Assembly: GCA_021805245.1 (NCBI GenBank) | Contig: JAJZFS010000097.1 | Span: forward strand, 3,451 to 43,455 | Length of the DNA stretch: 40,005 nucleotides | Direction: 5' to 3' | Source: Pseudomonadota bacterium | GTDB taxonomy: Bacteria; Pseudomonadota; Alphaproteobacteria; Micavibrionales; UBA2020 | In this document: piece after piece, positions 8,924 to 18,786 of the stretch | Numbering within the stretch: position 1 is the stretch's first letter | Layout: every line of letters begins with the position of its first letter | Program-made: the position numbers and the translations under genes | The notes under the pieces: generated by a model | What the model was told of the DNA's origin: nothing | The model's database searches: none | What the model saw: the letters and a program-made list of their open reading frames with translations, nothing else

Positions 8924-10066
8924 ATGCCCAATGCCGCACACCATAGGCCCGCCGCAGAACCGCCGCTCCTGAAAACGCCGCTGTGGGAATTGCACAAGCA
9001 GCTGGGCGGCAAGATGGTGCCGTTCGCGGGCTACGACATGCCGGTGCAATACGACGGCATGGGCGTTTTGAAAGAGCACCTGCATACGCGCAAGCATGCC
9101 GGCTTGTTCGATGTCTCGCACATGGGTCAGGCCGTTCTGACCGGCGCGGAAGATCCCGCGCTGGCGCTGGAAACAATCGTGCCGGGCTCGATGACCGGCC
9201 TCGAGCCGGAAAAAATGCGCTACACGCTGCTGCTCAACGACAAGGGCGGCATTATCGACGATCTGATGGTGACGCGCTGGGACGACAAGACGCTGTTCCT
9301 CGTCGTCAACGCCGCCTGCAAGGACAACGACTTCGCCTATATCCAAAAAACCATCGGCAAGGACGTCCAGCTGGAATACCTCGCCGACCGTGCGCTGCTC
9401 GCGCTGCAGGGGCCGGCGGCGGAGAAAGTCTTGTCGCGCCTCTTCCCGCTCGCCGCGGCGATGAAATTTATGACCTCTGCCAAGGTCGTGTACGAAGGCG
9501 CGGAGCTTTATCTCAGCCGCTCGGGCTACACCGGCGAGGACGGCTTCGAAATTTCCGTGCCCGCGCCGATGGCCGAACGCTTTGCAAAGCAACTGCTGGC
9601 CTTTGAAGAAGTCAAGCCCATCGGCCTTGGCGCGCGCGACAGTCTGCGTCTCGAGGCGGGCCTCTGCCTTTACGGCCACGAGCTCGACGAAACCATCACG
9701 CCGGTCGAGGCGAACCTGAAATGGGTCATCCAGAAACGCCGCCGCGAACAGGGCGGCTTCTGCGGCGCGGAGAAAATTCTCGCGCAACTGAAAGACGGGC
9801 CTTCGAAACTGCGCGTCGGCATCAAGCCGGAGGGCAAGGCGCCGGTGCGCGAGGGCACGGAGATTTTTTCGCCCGCCGGCAAGAAGATCGGCGTCATCAC
9901 CTCCGGCGGCTTCGGCCCCAGCGTCGACCATCCGGTGGCGATGGGCTATGTCGAAAGCGCTTTCGCAGGCGAAGGCGCGGAATTGCAGGTGATGCTGCGC
10001 GGCACCGCACGCCCCTGCACTGTCGCGGCCCTGCCGTTTATCGCCCCGAATTATAAAAGAGACTGA
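8924..10066 (+). CDS. gcvT: Glycine cleavage system aminomethyltransferase (T protein)
   Basis: TPLWELHKQLGGKMVPFAGYDMPVQYDGMGVLKEHLHTRKHAGLFDVSHMGQ; followed by gcvH and gcvP; ATG at 8924 preceded by CGGAGA. Confidence 0.96.
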   Translation: MPNAAHHRPAAEPPLLKTPLWELHKQLGGKMVPFAGYDMPVQYDGMGVLKEHLHTRKHAGLFDVSHMGQAVLTGAEDPALALETIVPGSMTGLEPEKMRYTLLLNDKGGIIDDLMVTRWDDKTLFLVVNAACKDNDFAYIQKTIGKDVQLEYLADRALLALQGPAAEKVLSRLFPLAAAMKFMTSAKVVYEGAELYLSRSGYTGEDGFEISVPAPMAERFAKQLLAFEEVKPIGLGARDSLRLEAGLCLYGHELDETITPVEANLKWVIQKRRREQGGFCGAEKILAQLKDGPSKLRVGIKPEGKAPVREGTEIFSPAGKKIGVITSGGFGPSVDHPVAMGYVESAFAGEGAELQVMLRGTARPCTVAALPFIAPNYKRD

Positions 10067-10088
10067 GCAACAGGAGAGAAGACCGGCC

Positions 10089-10478
10089 ATGAGCAAGACA
10101 CTGTTTAGCGATGATCACGAATACGTCAAAATAGAAGGTAATGGGGGCGACGGCGATACCGCCACCGTCGGCATCACCGATTACGCGCAAAACGCGCTCG
10201 GCGACGTCGTTTACGTCGAGCTGCCCAAAATCGGCGCGAAAGTGGCCAAGGGCGAACAGGCGGGCGTGGTTGAATCGGTCAAGTCGGCCAGCGAGGTCTA
10301 CGCCCCCGTTTCCGGCGAAATCGTCGCCGTCAACGCCGCGCTGGAAGGCGACCCCGCCGTAGTCAATCAGGATCCGCTTGGGCAAGGCTGGTTTTATAAA
10401 GTGAAGATCAGCAACCAGAACGAGCTGGAGGAGCTGAAGGACGAAGCGGCTTACGGGGCATATGTGCAGGGGCTGTAA
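10089..10478 (+). CDS. gcvH: Glycine cleavage system H protein
   Basis: 129 aa; lipoyl site context [24 protein letters not shown]. Confidence 0.96.
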   Translation: MSKTLFSDDHEYVKIEGNGGDGDTATVGITDYAQNALGDVVYVELPKIGAKVAKGEQAGVVESVKSASEVYAPVSGEIVAVNAALEGDPAVVNQDPLGQGWFYKVKISNQNELEELKDEAAYGAYVQGL

Positions 10479-13348
10479 TGATATCCGATCTTGAGCAGAA
10501 AGACGATTTCATCCGCCGCCACATCGGCCCGCGGCCGGAACGCGTGGACGAAATGCTGCGCGTCGTCGGCGCAAGCTCGCTCGATGACCTGACGGCCAGG
10601 GCCGTGCCGGCGTCGATCCTCGAAAAGGCGCCGCCCGCCACGGGTGAGCCGATGACCGAGACGGAAGCGCTGGCGGATTTGCGGGATATGGCGCGGCAGA
10701 ATAAAGTTTGCCGCTCGCTGATCGGCCTCGGCTATTACGACACCATCACGCCCAACGTCATTTTGCGCAACGTGCTGCAAAATCCCGGCTGGTACACGGC
10801 CTATACGCCCTATCAGCCGGAGATCAGCCAGGGCCGGCTCGAAGCGCTGGTCAATTTCCAGCAGATGATCATGGATCTGACGGGCATGGCGCTCGCCAAC
10901 GCCTCGATGCTCGACGAAGGCACGGCCGCCGCCGAGGCGATGACCCTTGCGCACCGCGCCGGTAAAACCGGCAGTGATGTTTTTCTTGTCGCCGCGGATT
11001 GCCACCCGCAAACCATCGCGGTGATCGAAACCCGCGCCGCGCCGCTCGGGCTCAAAGTCGTCACGGGCGCGCCGGAAGAGCTGGTCAAGCAGGAGGGTTT
11101 CGGCCTGCTGCTGCAATATCCCGCGACCAACGGCGCTGTCGGCGATTATGCCGAGGTCGTCAAAGCCGCGCATGACAAAGGCATGATTGTTGCCGTCGCG
11201 GCCGATTTGCTGTCGCTCACGCTGCTGACGCCGCCGGGCGAATGGGGCGCGGACATCGTGTGCGGTTCCGCGCAGCGGTTCGGCGTGCCGCTCGGCTTCG
11301 GCGGGCCGCATGCGGCGTACTTCGCCGTAAAGGACGAGTTCAAGCGCACCATGCCGGGGCGCATCGTCGGCGTGTCGGTCGACACAAAAGGAAAGGCGGG
11401 CTACCGCCTCGCGCTGCAAACGCGCGAACAGCATATCCGCCGCGAAAAAGCCACCAGCAACATCTGCACCGCGCAGGTGCTGCTTGCCAATATCGCGGGT
11501 TTTTACGCCGTCTGGCACGGGCCGGAGGGGTTGAAAACCATCGCGGCGCGCATCCACCGCCTGACCGCCATTCTCGCGGCGGGGCTGGTGAAGCTCGGCT
11601 TCGAGATCGAGAACGATCACTGTTTCGACACGCTGACGGTCGATGTCGGCTCGAACTCCGAGGACATTCTCTCCCGTGCGGCGGCGCGCGGCATCAATCT
11701 GCGCGACTTCGGCGACGGCTGCATCGGCGTCTCTCTGGACGAAAAATCCGCGCGTGATGAAGTCGTGACGCTGTGGCAGATTTTCTCCGGCCAGAGCGCC
11801 TTCGCGTTCAGCGTGGAAAGTCTCGACGCCACCGCGCCGGACCTGATACCGGAAAAACTCAAGCGCACCTCGGCCTATCTGACGCATCCGACTTTCCATC
11901 TTTACCGCTCGGAAACGGAGATGCTGCGCTATCTGGCCACGCTGGAACGCAGGGACATTTCCCTCAACCGTTCGATGATCCCGCTCGGCTCCTGCACGAT
12001 GAAATTGAACGCGACCGCCGAGATGATGCCGATTTCATGGCCGGAATTTTGCGACATGCACCCCTTCGCGCCCGCCGGGCAGACCGAAGGCTATCGTCTG
12101 TTGCTGCGCGATCTGGAGGACAAGCTCGCCACGCTCACCGGCTTTGCCGCCGTGTCGCTGCAGCCCAATGCCGGCGCGCAGGGCGAATATGCGGGGCTGC
12201 TGGTCATCCGCGCCTATCACGAGAGCCGCGGCGATACGCACCGCGACATCTGCCTCATTCCCTCTTCGGCGCACGGCACCAATCCCGCGTCGGCGGTGAT
12301 GGCGGGGATGAAGGTCGTCGTCGTCGCCTGCGACGCGCATGGCAACATCGATACGGAGGACCTCAAGGCCAAGGCCGCAGAACACAAAAATAATCTCGCC
12401 GCGCTGATGGTGACCTATCCGTCCACGCACGGCGTCTTCGAACAGGAGATCCGCGAGATCTGCGCCGTGATCCATGAAAACGGCGGGCAGGTTTATATGG
12501 ACGGCGCGAACTTCAACGCGCTGGTCGGCCTTGCCTGCCCCGGAAAATTCGGCGCCGACGTCATGCACATGAATTTGCACAAGACCTTTTGCATCCCGCA
12601 CGGCGGCGGTGGCCCCGGCATGGGGCCGATCGGCGTTGGCGAGCATCTCGCGAAGTTTTTGCCCAGCAACCCGCTGGTGCAAACGGGCGGCGAAGAGGCG
12701 ATCGGTTCCGTTTCCGCCGCGCCCTGGGGCTCGGCGTCGATTTTGCCGATTTCATGGATGTATATCTCGCTGATGGGCGCGCAAGGATTGAAGCGCGCTT
12801 CGCAAATCGCCATCCTCAACGCCAACTATATTTCGAAGCGGCTCGCGAAGCACTACGATACGCTCTATACCGGAAAGACCGGATACGTCGCGCACGAGTG
12901 CATCATCGATACGCGCCCGTTCAAGGACAGCGCGGGCGTGAGCGTCGACGATATCGCAAAAAGATTGATGGACTACGGCTTTCATGCGCCGACCATGTCG
13001 TTCCCCGTGCCGGGCACGCTGATGATCGAGCCGACGGAGAGCGAATCCGCGCATGAAATCGAGCGCTTTATTTCCGCGCTGGTCTCCATCCGCGGCGAGA
13101 TCGCGCGCATCGAGCGCGGCGCCTGGCCGCAAGACGACAATCCGCTGCATAACGCGCCGCACACGCAGGCCGACATGACGGCGGGCGACTGGGCGCATCC
13201 CTATACGCGCAGCGAGGCCGTGTTCCCCGCCGCGTTTGTCGCCGCCGACAAGTTCTGGCCGCCGGTCAACCGCATCGACAATGTCGCGGGCGACCGCCAT
13301 CTGGTCTGCACCTGTCCGCCGATCGAGGATTATCAGAACGCTGCCTGA
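10478..13348 (+). CDS. gcvP: Glycine dehydrogenase (decarboxylating), single-chain P protein
   Basis: 956 aa; [43 protein letters not shown]. Confidence 0.97.
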   Translation: MISDLEQKDDFIRRHIGPRPERVDEMLRVVGASSLDDLTARAVPASILEKAPPATGEPMTETEALADLRDMARQNKVCRSLIGLGYYDTITPNVILRNVLQNPGWYTAYTPYQPEISQGRLEALVNFQQMIMDLTGMALANASMLDEGTAAAEAMTLAHRAGKTGSDVFLVAADCHPQTIAVIETRAAPLGLKVVTGAPEELVKQEGFGLLLQYPATNGAVGDYAEVVKAAHDKGMIVAVAADLLSLTLLTPPGEWGADIVCGSAQRFGVPLGFGGPHAAYFAVKDEFKRTMPGRIVGVSVDTKGKAGYRLALQTREQHIRREKATSNICTAQVLLANIAGFYAVWHGPEGLKTIAARIHRLTAILAAGLVKLGFEIENDHCFDTLTVDVGSNSEDILSRAAARGINLRDFGDGCIGVSLDEKSARDEVVTLWQIFSGQSAFAFSVESLDATAPDLIPEKLKRTSAYLTHPTFHLYRSETEMLRYLATLERRDISLNRSMIPLGSCTMKLNATAEMMPISWPEFCDMHPFAPAGQTEGYRLLLRDLEDKLATLTGFAAVSLQPNAGAQGEYAGLLVIRAYHESRGDTHRDICLIPSSAHGTNPASAVMAGMKVVVVACDAHGNIDTEDLKAKAAEHKNNLAALMVTYPSTHGVFEQEIREICAVIHENGGQVYMDGANFNALVGLACPGKFGADVMHMNLHKTFCIPHGGGGPGMGPIGVGEHLAKFLPSNPLVQTGGEEAIGSVSAAPWGSASILPISWMYISLMGAQGLKRASQIAILNANYISKRLAKHYDTLYTGKTGYVAHECIIDTRPFKDSAGVSVDDIAKRLMDYGFHAPTMSFPVPGTLMIEPTESESAHEIERFISALVSIRGEIARIERGAWPQDDNPLHNAPHTQADMTAGDWAHPYTRSEAVFPAAFVAADKFWPPVNRIDNVAGDRHLVCTCPPIEDYQNAA

Positions 13349-13395
13349 AGGCAGCCGGCAACATGCCGCTTGAAACCTAAACGAGAGGAAATACC

Positions 13396-15399
13396 ATGCC
13401 CGTCAATACCGCCGTAAACCAGAAACTGCAAGCGGCGACGCCGCAAGAGATGGCCAATGCCTTGCGCGCGCTCTCCATGGACGCGGTGCAAAAGGCGAAT
13501 TCCGGCCATCCCGGCATGCCGATGGGCATGGCCGATGTGGCGACGGTGCTGTTCACGCGCTTCATGAAGTTCGATCCCGCGCTGCCGGCGTGGCCGGACC
13601 GCGACCGTTTTATTTTGTCCGGCGGGCACGGCTCGATGCTGCTCTATTCCCTTTTGCATCTCACCGGCTACGAGCAGATGACGCTCGATCAGATCAAGAA
13701 CTTCCGCCAGCTCGGCAGCCTGACGCCGGGGCATCCCGAAGTCATGCCCGATTGCGGCATCGAGACGACGACGGGGCCGCTCGGGCAGGGCATCGGCAAC
13801 GCCGTCGGGTTCGCGCTCGGCGAGCGGCTGATGAACGCGCGCTTCGGCGACGATCTCGTCAACCACTATACTTACGCGATGTGCGGCGACGGCGATTTGA
13901 TGGAGGGCATCAGCCACGAAGCTTGCTCGCTCGCGGGACATCTCGGCCTCGGCCGCCTGATCATGCTGTACGACGACAACGGCATTTCCATCGACGGCCC
14001 GACGGCGCTGTCTTTTTCCGACGACACCAGAAAACGTTTCGAGGCCTACGGCTGGGAGACGTTCGCGGTCGACGGGCACGACCAGAGCGCCGTCGCGGAG
14101 GCGATCGCCAAGGCGCAGCTCAACCAGCGGCAGCCGAGCCTGATCTGCTGCAAGACGAAGATCGGCTTCGGCGCGCCGACCAAGGAAGGCAAGTCCTCCA
14201 GCCACGGCGCGCCGCTCGGCGCGGAAGAAATCGAGGGCGCGCGCAAAAATCTTCACTGGCCCTATGCGCCGTTCGAAGTGCCCGGGCATATCGCCGCCGC
14301 ATGGCGCGATGCCGGCAAACGCGGCGCGGCCCTGCGCAAGAACTGGCAGGTGCGCCTCGACGGCAGCGACAAGCGCGACGCCTTCACCCACGGGCAGCAC
14401 GGCGACGTCGCGCCGCAGGTGGAAGGGCTGATCAGGGACTTTAAAAAGAAAGTGAAGGCCGAAGCGCCCAAAGTCGCGACGCGCAAGGCCTCGGGCATGG
14501 TGCTGGATGCGCTGGTGCCGCACATGCCCGAACTGATCGGCGGCTCCGCCGACCTCACCGGCTCGAACCTGACGCTGGCTAAGGATATGGGCTTTGCCGC
14601 GAAAGACAATTTTAAAGGCCACTATGTTTACTATGGCGTGCGCGAACACGCCATGGCGGCGATGATGAACGGCCTCGCGCTGCACCGCGGGCTGATTCCC
14701 TACGGCGGCACGTTTTTGAGCTTCACGGATTACTGCCGTCCGTCGATCCGCCTGTCCGCGCTGATGAAGCAGCGCGTGGTCTATGTGATGACGCACGACA
14801 GCATCGGTCTTGGCGAAGACGGCCCGACGCACCAGCCGGTCGAGCATGTGGCCGCCTTGCGCGCCATACCCAATGTATTAGTCATGCGCCCCGCGGACGT
14901 GGTCGAGACCGCGGAATGCTGGCAGATCGCGCTCGAAAAACAGGATGCCCCGAGCATCCTCGTGCTGACGCGGCAGAACCTGCCGCTGGTGCGCAAAGAA
15001 AGCGGCGATGAAAACCTGACGCGCCGCGGCGCCTATATCCTCGCCGAAGCGCAAGGCGAGCATGCCGTCACGCTGTGGGCGACGGGCTCGGAAGTCGAGA
15101 TCGCCCTCAAGGCGCGCGACCTGCTGCAGGCGGACAAGATCGGCACGCGGGTCATTTCCGCGCCGTGCCTCGAGCTTTACGATCAGCAGGACGCGGCGTA
15201 CAAAAAATCTCTCGCCGGCGGCAAAGTCACGGCCACCATCGAGGCGGCGGTGCGTTTCGGCTGGGACCGCTACATCGGTCAGGACGGCATTTTCATCGGC
15301 ATGAAGAGCTTCGGCGAATCCGCGCCGGCGGAGGAGCTTTACAAGCACTTCGGCATCACCGCGGAGGACGCGGCCGCCGCCGTCAAAAAGAAACTCTAA
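13396..15399 (+). CDS. tkt: Transketolase
   Basis: 667 aa; ANALRALSMDAVQKANSGHPGMPMGMADVATVLF; GDGDLMEGISHEA; HDSIGLGEDGPTHQPVEH. Confidence 0.97.
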   Translation: MPVNTAVNQKLQAATPQEMANALRALSMDAVQKANSGHPGMPMGMADVATVLFTRFMKFDPALPAWPDRDRFILSGGHGSMLLYSLLHLTGYEQMTLDQIKNFRQLGSLTPGHPEVMPDCGIETTTGPLGQGIGNAVGFALGERLMNARFGDDLVNHYTYAMCGDGDLMEGISHEACSLAGHLGLGRLIMLYDDNGISIDGPTALSFSDDTRKRFEAYGWETFAVDGHDQSAVAEAIAKAQLNQRQPSLICCKTKIGFGAPTKEGKSSSHGAPLGAEEIEGARKNLHWPYAPFEVPGHIAAAWRDAGKRGAALRKNWQVRLDGSDKRDAFTHGQHGDVAPQVEGLIRDFKKKVKAEAPKVATRKASGMVLDALVPHMPELIGGSADLTGSNLTLAKDMGFAAKDNFKGHYVYYGVREHAMAAMMNGLALHRGLIPYGGTFLSFTDYCRPSIRLSALMKQRVVYVMTHDSIGLGEDGPTHQPVEHVAALRAIPNVLVMRPADVVETAECWQIALEKQDAPSILVLTRQNLPLVRKESGDENLTRRGAYILAEAQGEHAVTLWATGSEVEIALKARDLLQADKIGTRVISAPCLELYDQQDAAYKKSLAGGKVTATIEAAVRFGWDRYIGQDGIFIGMKSFGESAPAEELYKHFGITAEDAAAAVKKKL

Positions 15400-15403
15400 A
15401 CCC

Positions 15404-15931
15404 ATGCCGCCGCAGCTGACCGACCCCGATATCCGCTACAGGGACTCGTTCGTCGCGGCCTTGCGCGAAGGGCTGCATCTCGATCCTTTGCCGGAAGAGG
15501 ATATTCAGCTCGCCGCGCGGGATTTCGACGGCTGGCTTGCCAGACGCAACGACCTCACGCGCCTGGTCGTGCTGCCGAGCGGCGAGCGCGTCAAAAAACT
15601 GCCGCAGCGGGATTTCTGGCTGGTCGAAGGGGAAAATTTTCTCGGCACCATCTCGCTGCGTCCGCAGTTGAACGAACATCTTTTGAAACGCGGCGGCAAC
15701 ATTGGCTATGCGGTGCGGAAATCCGCACGCCGCAAGGGTTACGGGCGGTTGATGCTCGGCCTGCTGCTCGACAAGGCGCGCGCCGAGGGACTCGCAAAGG
15801 TGCTGATCACCTGCCACGATGAAAACGAAGGCTCGATCCGCATCATCGAGGGCGCGGGCGGTGTCTTGCAGGACAAGGTGGAAATCGAGGGCCTGCCGCT
15901 GGCGGAGCGCCGCTACTGGATAACGCTCTGA
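15404..15931 (+). CDS. GNAT family N-acetyltransferase
   Basis: 175 aa; GNIGYAVRKSARRKGYGRLMLGLLLDKARAEGLAKVLITCHDENEGSIRIIE (acetyl-CoA binding motif region). Confidence 0.85.
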   Translation: MPPQLTDPDIRYRDSFVAALREGLHLDPLPEEDIQLAARDFDGWLARRNDLTRLVVLPSGERVKKLPQRDFWLVEGENFLGTISLRPQLNEHLLKRGGNIGYAVRKSARRKGYGRLMLGLLLDKARAEGLAKVLITCHDENEGSIRIIEGAGGVLQDKVEIEGLPLAERRYWITL

Positions 15932-15950
15932 CAGCGGTTTTTATGGTTCT

Positions 15951-15975
15951 GGAAAATAGAAGACGTCTGTTTTCC
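15951..15975. promoter_or_regulatory. Composite palindrome GGAAAA-taga-AGACGTCT-g-TTTTCC upstream of gap
   Basis: Perfect 8-bp AGACGTCT palindrome nested within GGAAAA/TTTTCC arms in the 153-nt GNAT-gap intergenic region. Confidence 0.35.
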
Positions 15976-16084
15976 CGAGAATAAATTGCTGTCCTGCAAC
16001 AAACGCTTTGGCGGCGGGGATTTTGTGTCGTAAAACAAAGAAGAAAGTTTTTCCCCCTACAAGATCATATCAAGGAGAGTCATC

Positions 16085-17095
16085 ATGACAGCTAAAATTT
16101 CCATCAACGGTTTTGGCCGCATCGGCCGCCTCGTCCTGCGCGCGATCATGGAAAGCGGGCGCAACGACGTGTCCGTCGTCGGCATCAACGACCTCGCCAC
16201 CGCCGAGGCCAACGCCCATCTGCTCAAATACGATTCCGTTCACGGCCGCTTCGGCGGCGACGTGAAAGTCAGCGGCAACAAACTGATCGTCAACGGCCAT
16301 GAAATTTTAATGACCCAGGAACGCGACCCCGCGGCGCTGCCGTGGAAGGCTCTCGGCGTCGATGTCGCGATGGAATGCACCGGACTGTTCACCAAAAAGG
16401 CCGATGCCGAAAAGCACGTTGCCGCAGGCGCGCGCAAGGTGCTGATCTCCGCGCCCGCGACGGACGAAGACATCACCGTCGTCTTCGGCGTCAACCACGA
16501 CAAGCTGGAAAACAAGCACGTCGTCGTATCCAACGCCTCCTGCACCACCAATTGCCTTGCGCCCGTGGCCTCCGTGCTGCACAAGGCGATCGGCATCCGG
16601 AACGGCTTCATGACCACCATCCACAGCTATACCGGCGACCAGCCGACGCTTGACACGATGCACAAGGACCTGCACCGCGCCCGCGCCGCCGCCGCTAACA
16701 TGGTCCCCACCTCGACCGGCGCCGCCAAGGCCGTCGGCAAGGTGCTGCCGGAACTGAAGGGCAAGCTTGATGGCACCTCCATCCGCGTGCCGACGCCGAA
16801 CGTTTCGGTTATCGACTTCAAATTCAACGCCGCCAAGCCGACCACGGTGGAAGAGGTCAATCAGGCGATCATCGCCGCCGCGAACAACGGCCCGCTCAAG
16901 GGCATTCTCGGTTTTTACGACGAGCCGCTGGTCTCCCACGACTTCAACCACGATCCGCGCTCCAGCATCTTTGCCCTCAAGGAAACCAAGGTGATAGAAG
17001 GTACGCTGGTGCGGGTGATGAGCTGGTACGACAACGAGTGGGGCTTCTCCAACCGGATGACGGATACGGCATTGGTTATGGCAAATTCAAAATAA
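16085..17095 (+). CDS. gap: Type I glyceraldehyde-3-phosphate dehydrogenase
   Basis: 336 aa; INGFGRIGRLVLRA; SNASCTTNCLAPVA; SWYDNEWGFSNRM. Confidence 0.97.
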   Translation: MTAKISINGFGRIGRLVLRAIMESGRNDVSVVGINDLATAEANAHLLKYDSVHGRFGGDVKVSGNKLIVNGHEILMTQERDPAALPWKALGVDVAMECTGLFTKKADAEKHVAAGARKVLISAPATDEDITVVFGVNHDKLENKHVVVSNASCTTNCLAPVASVLHKAIGIRNGFMTTIHSYTGDQPTLDTMHKDLHRARAAAANMVPTSTGAAKAVGKVLPELKGKLDGTSIRVPTPNVSVIDFKFNAAKPTTVEEVNQAIIAAANNGPLKGILGFYDEPLVSHDFNHDPRSSIFALKETKVIEGTLVRVMSWYDNEWGFSNRMTDTALVMANSK

Positions 17096-17183
17096 TCTTT
17101 ACAAGACCGGCTGAAAAGGTGCTAGCATCGGCCGGTATTTGTTTCGTTAAATGAAACGATCTGGAGAAAAAGGAGTCATAATT

Positions 17184-17696
17184 ATGGCAGTAGGTCAGTT
17201 TTTTAAGAACATGGTGCAATCTTTCTATCGCGGCGGCCAGTATTTTACCGATTCTCTGTCCCGCAACATCGATCCGGTCAAAGCGCGCAATATCGGCCGC
17301 GTGGTCGACGCCGTCGGCGGCGGCGTTCTGACATATTTCAGCGGCGCCGGCCTTGTGAGTAATGCGCTTGCTGTGGCCGGTCTTGTCGCGGGTATCGCCG
17401 CAGGCGCAGCAGTGACTGTCCCGACAATTCTTACGGTGGCGGCGACGACGCTCGTTTTCGGCACGCTGAATGTGATGAGCGGGGCTTTCGGCCTCGGTCT
17501 TCTGAGCGCGGCGCGCCATAAGCTGGGTCTGCCGTCTCCCGCTGATGCGGCACGCCGTGTGGTTTACGAAACCACCCGCCCGCTGAAATGGACGGCGCAG
17601 AAGCTGCGTCACCCCTTCAAAAAGGCGCATGACGGCCAAAAGGTCTCGGTCCAGCCGAAGGGTCCCGGACCAAAACAGGGCGGTTATACAATCTAA
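17184..17696 (+). CDS. Unassigned small membrane protein with hydrophobic Ala/Val/Gly-rich core
   Basis: ATG at 17184 preceded by AAGGAG; MAVGQFFKNMVQSFYRGGQYFTDSLSRNIDP...; hydrophobic stretch about aa 45-110; basic C-terminus. Confidence 0.65.
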   Translation: MAVGQFFKNMVQSFYRGGQYFTDSLSRNIDPVKARNIGRVVDAVGGGVLTYFSGAGLVSNALAVAGLVAGIAAGAAVTVPTILTVAATTLVFGTLNVMSGAFGLGLLSAARHKLGLPSPADAARRVVYETTRPLKWTAQKLRHPFKKAHDGQKVSVQPKGPGPKQGGYTI

Positions 17697-17727
17697 TATC
17701 TCTTGATTCGCCAGGATAAGGCTTTAC

Positions 17728-17768
17728 GATGCGGCGTGGACGGTGTTCACGCCGCATCTTTATTTTAA
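17728..17768 (+). terminator. Rho-independent terminator-like hairpin GATGCGGCGTG-gacggtgtt-CACGCCGCATC followed by TTTATTTT
   Basis: 11-bp perfect stem with T-rich tail, 32 nt after the stop of the 17184 ORF. Confidence 0.75.
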
Positions 17769-17789
17769 GCCGCACTCAGGAGAATCCCC

Positions 17790-18713
17790 ATGCGCGTCAC
17801 GCAAAAAGTCAAAAAAATCCTCTCATACTACGAAAGCGACAATCCGGGGACGAAAGCCAATCTCTGCCGCATGCTGATGCACGGCAAGCTCGGCGGTTCT
17901 GGCAAAATGGTCATCCTGCCGGTCGATCAGGGCTTCGAGCACGGCCCCGCGTGCAGCTGCGCCGTCAATCCCGCGGGCTACGATCCGCACTACCACTATC
18001 AGTTGGCGATCGATTCCGGCTGCAACGCCTATGCCGCGCCGCTGGGCGCGCTCGAAGCGGGCGCCGACACCTTCGCGGGCGCGATCCCGCTGATTTTGAA
18101 AATCAACAGCTCCAACAGCCTGATCACGGCGAAAGACCAGTCGGTCACCGGCTCGGTCGCCGATGCCTTGCGTCTCGGCTGCGCGGCCATCGGCTTCACC
18201 ATCTATCCCGGCTCCGAGCATATGCTCGAATTGCAGGAAGAAATCACCCAGCTGTCCGAAGAGGCGAAGTCCGTCGGCATCGCCACCGTCATCTGGTCGT
18301 ACGTGCGCGGCCCGACCATTTCCAAGGACGGCGAAACCGCCATCGACAACATCGCCTACGGCGCGCACATGGCGGCGCAGCTCGGCGCGCATATCATCAA
18401 GGTGAAGCTGCCCACAGATTTCCTTGAGCTGCCGGAAGCGAAAAAAGTTTATCTCGAGCAGAAAATTCCCATCAAAACGCAGGCCGAGCGCGTGCGCCAC
18501 ATCATGCAGTCGAGCTTTGCGGGCCGCCGCATCGTCGTCTTCTCCGGCGGCGCGGCCAAGGGCGACAAGGCGGTGCTGGAAGACGCGCGCGCGATTTACG
18601 AGGGCGGCGGCAACGGCTCGATCATGGGCCGCAACGCCTTCCAGCGTCCGCGCGAAGAGGCGCTGAAATTGCTTGACCAAGTCATGCAGATCTACCTCGG
18701 CAAAGACAAGTAA
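17790..18713 (+). CDS. Class I fructose-bisphosphate aldolase (DhnA/DeoC-LacD superfamily)
   Basis: 307 aa; KMVILPVDQGFEHGP; IIKVKLPTDF; RRIVVFSGGAAKGD; GGNGSIMGRNAFQRP. Confidence 0.88.
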   Translation: MRVTQKVKKILSYYESDNPGTKANLCRMLMHGKLGGSGKMVILPVDQGFEHGPACSCAVNPAGYDPHYHYQLAIDSGCNAYAAPLGALEAGADTFAGAIPLILKINSSNSLITAKDQSVTGSVADALRLGCAAIGFTIYPGSEHMLELQEEITQLSEEAKSVGIATVIWSYVRGPTISKDGETAIDNIAYGAHMAAQLGAHIIKVKLPTDFLELPEAKKVYLEQKIPIKTQAERVRHIMQSSFAGRRIVVFSGGAAKGDKAVLEDARAIYEGGGNGSIMGRNAFQRPREEALKLLDQVMQIYLGKDK

Positions 18714-18730
18714 GTCTATTTCCTTGTGTT

Positions 18731-18769
18731 AAAAAAACGGCGCCGCTCATCAGGAGCGCGCCGTTTTTT
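18731..18769. terminator. Bidirectional terminator between convergent aldolase gene and pheT
   Basis: AAAAAAACGGCGCCGCTC-atcag-GAGCGCGCCGTTTTTT; long stem with one bulged C, A-tract and T-tract flanks. Confidence 0.85.
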
Positions 18770-18786
18770 ATTATGGGTGCCGGCTT

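Noticed and set aside
8738-10096. 452-aa minus-strand ORF opposite gcvT
   Set aside because: Antisense to a clear gcvT; composition typical of spurious frames.
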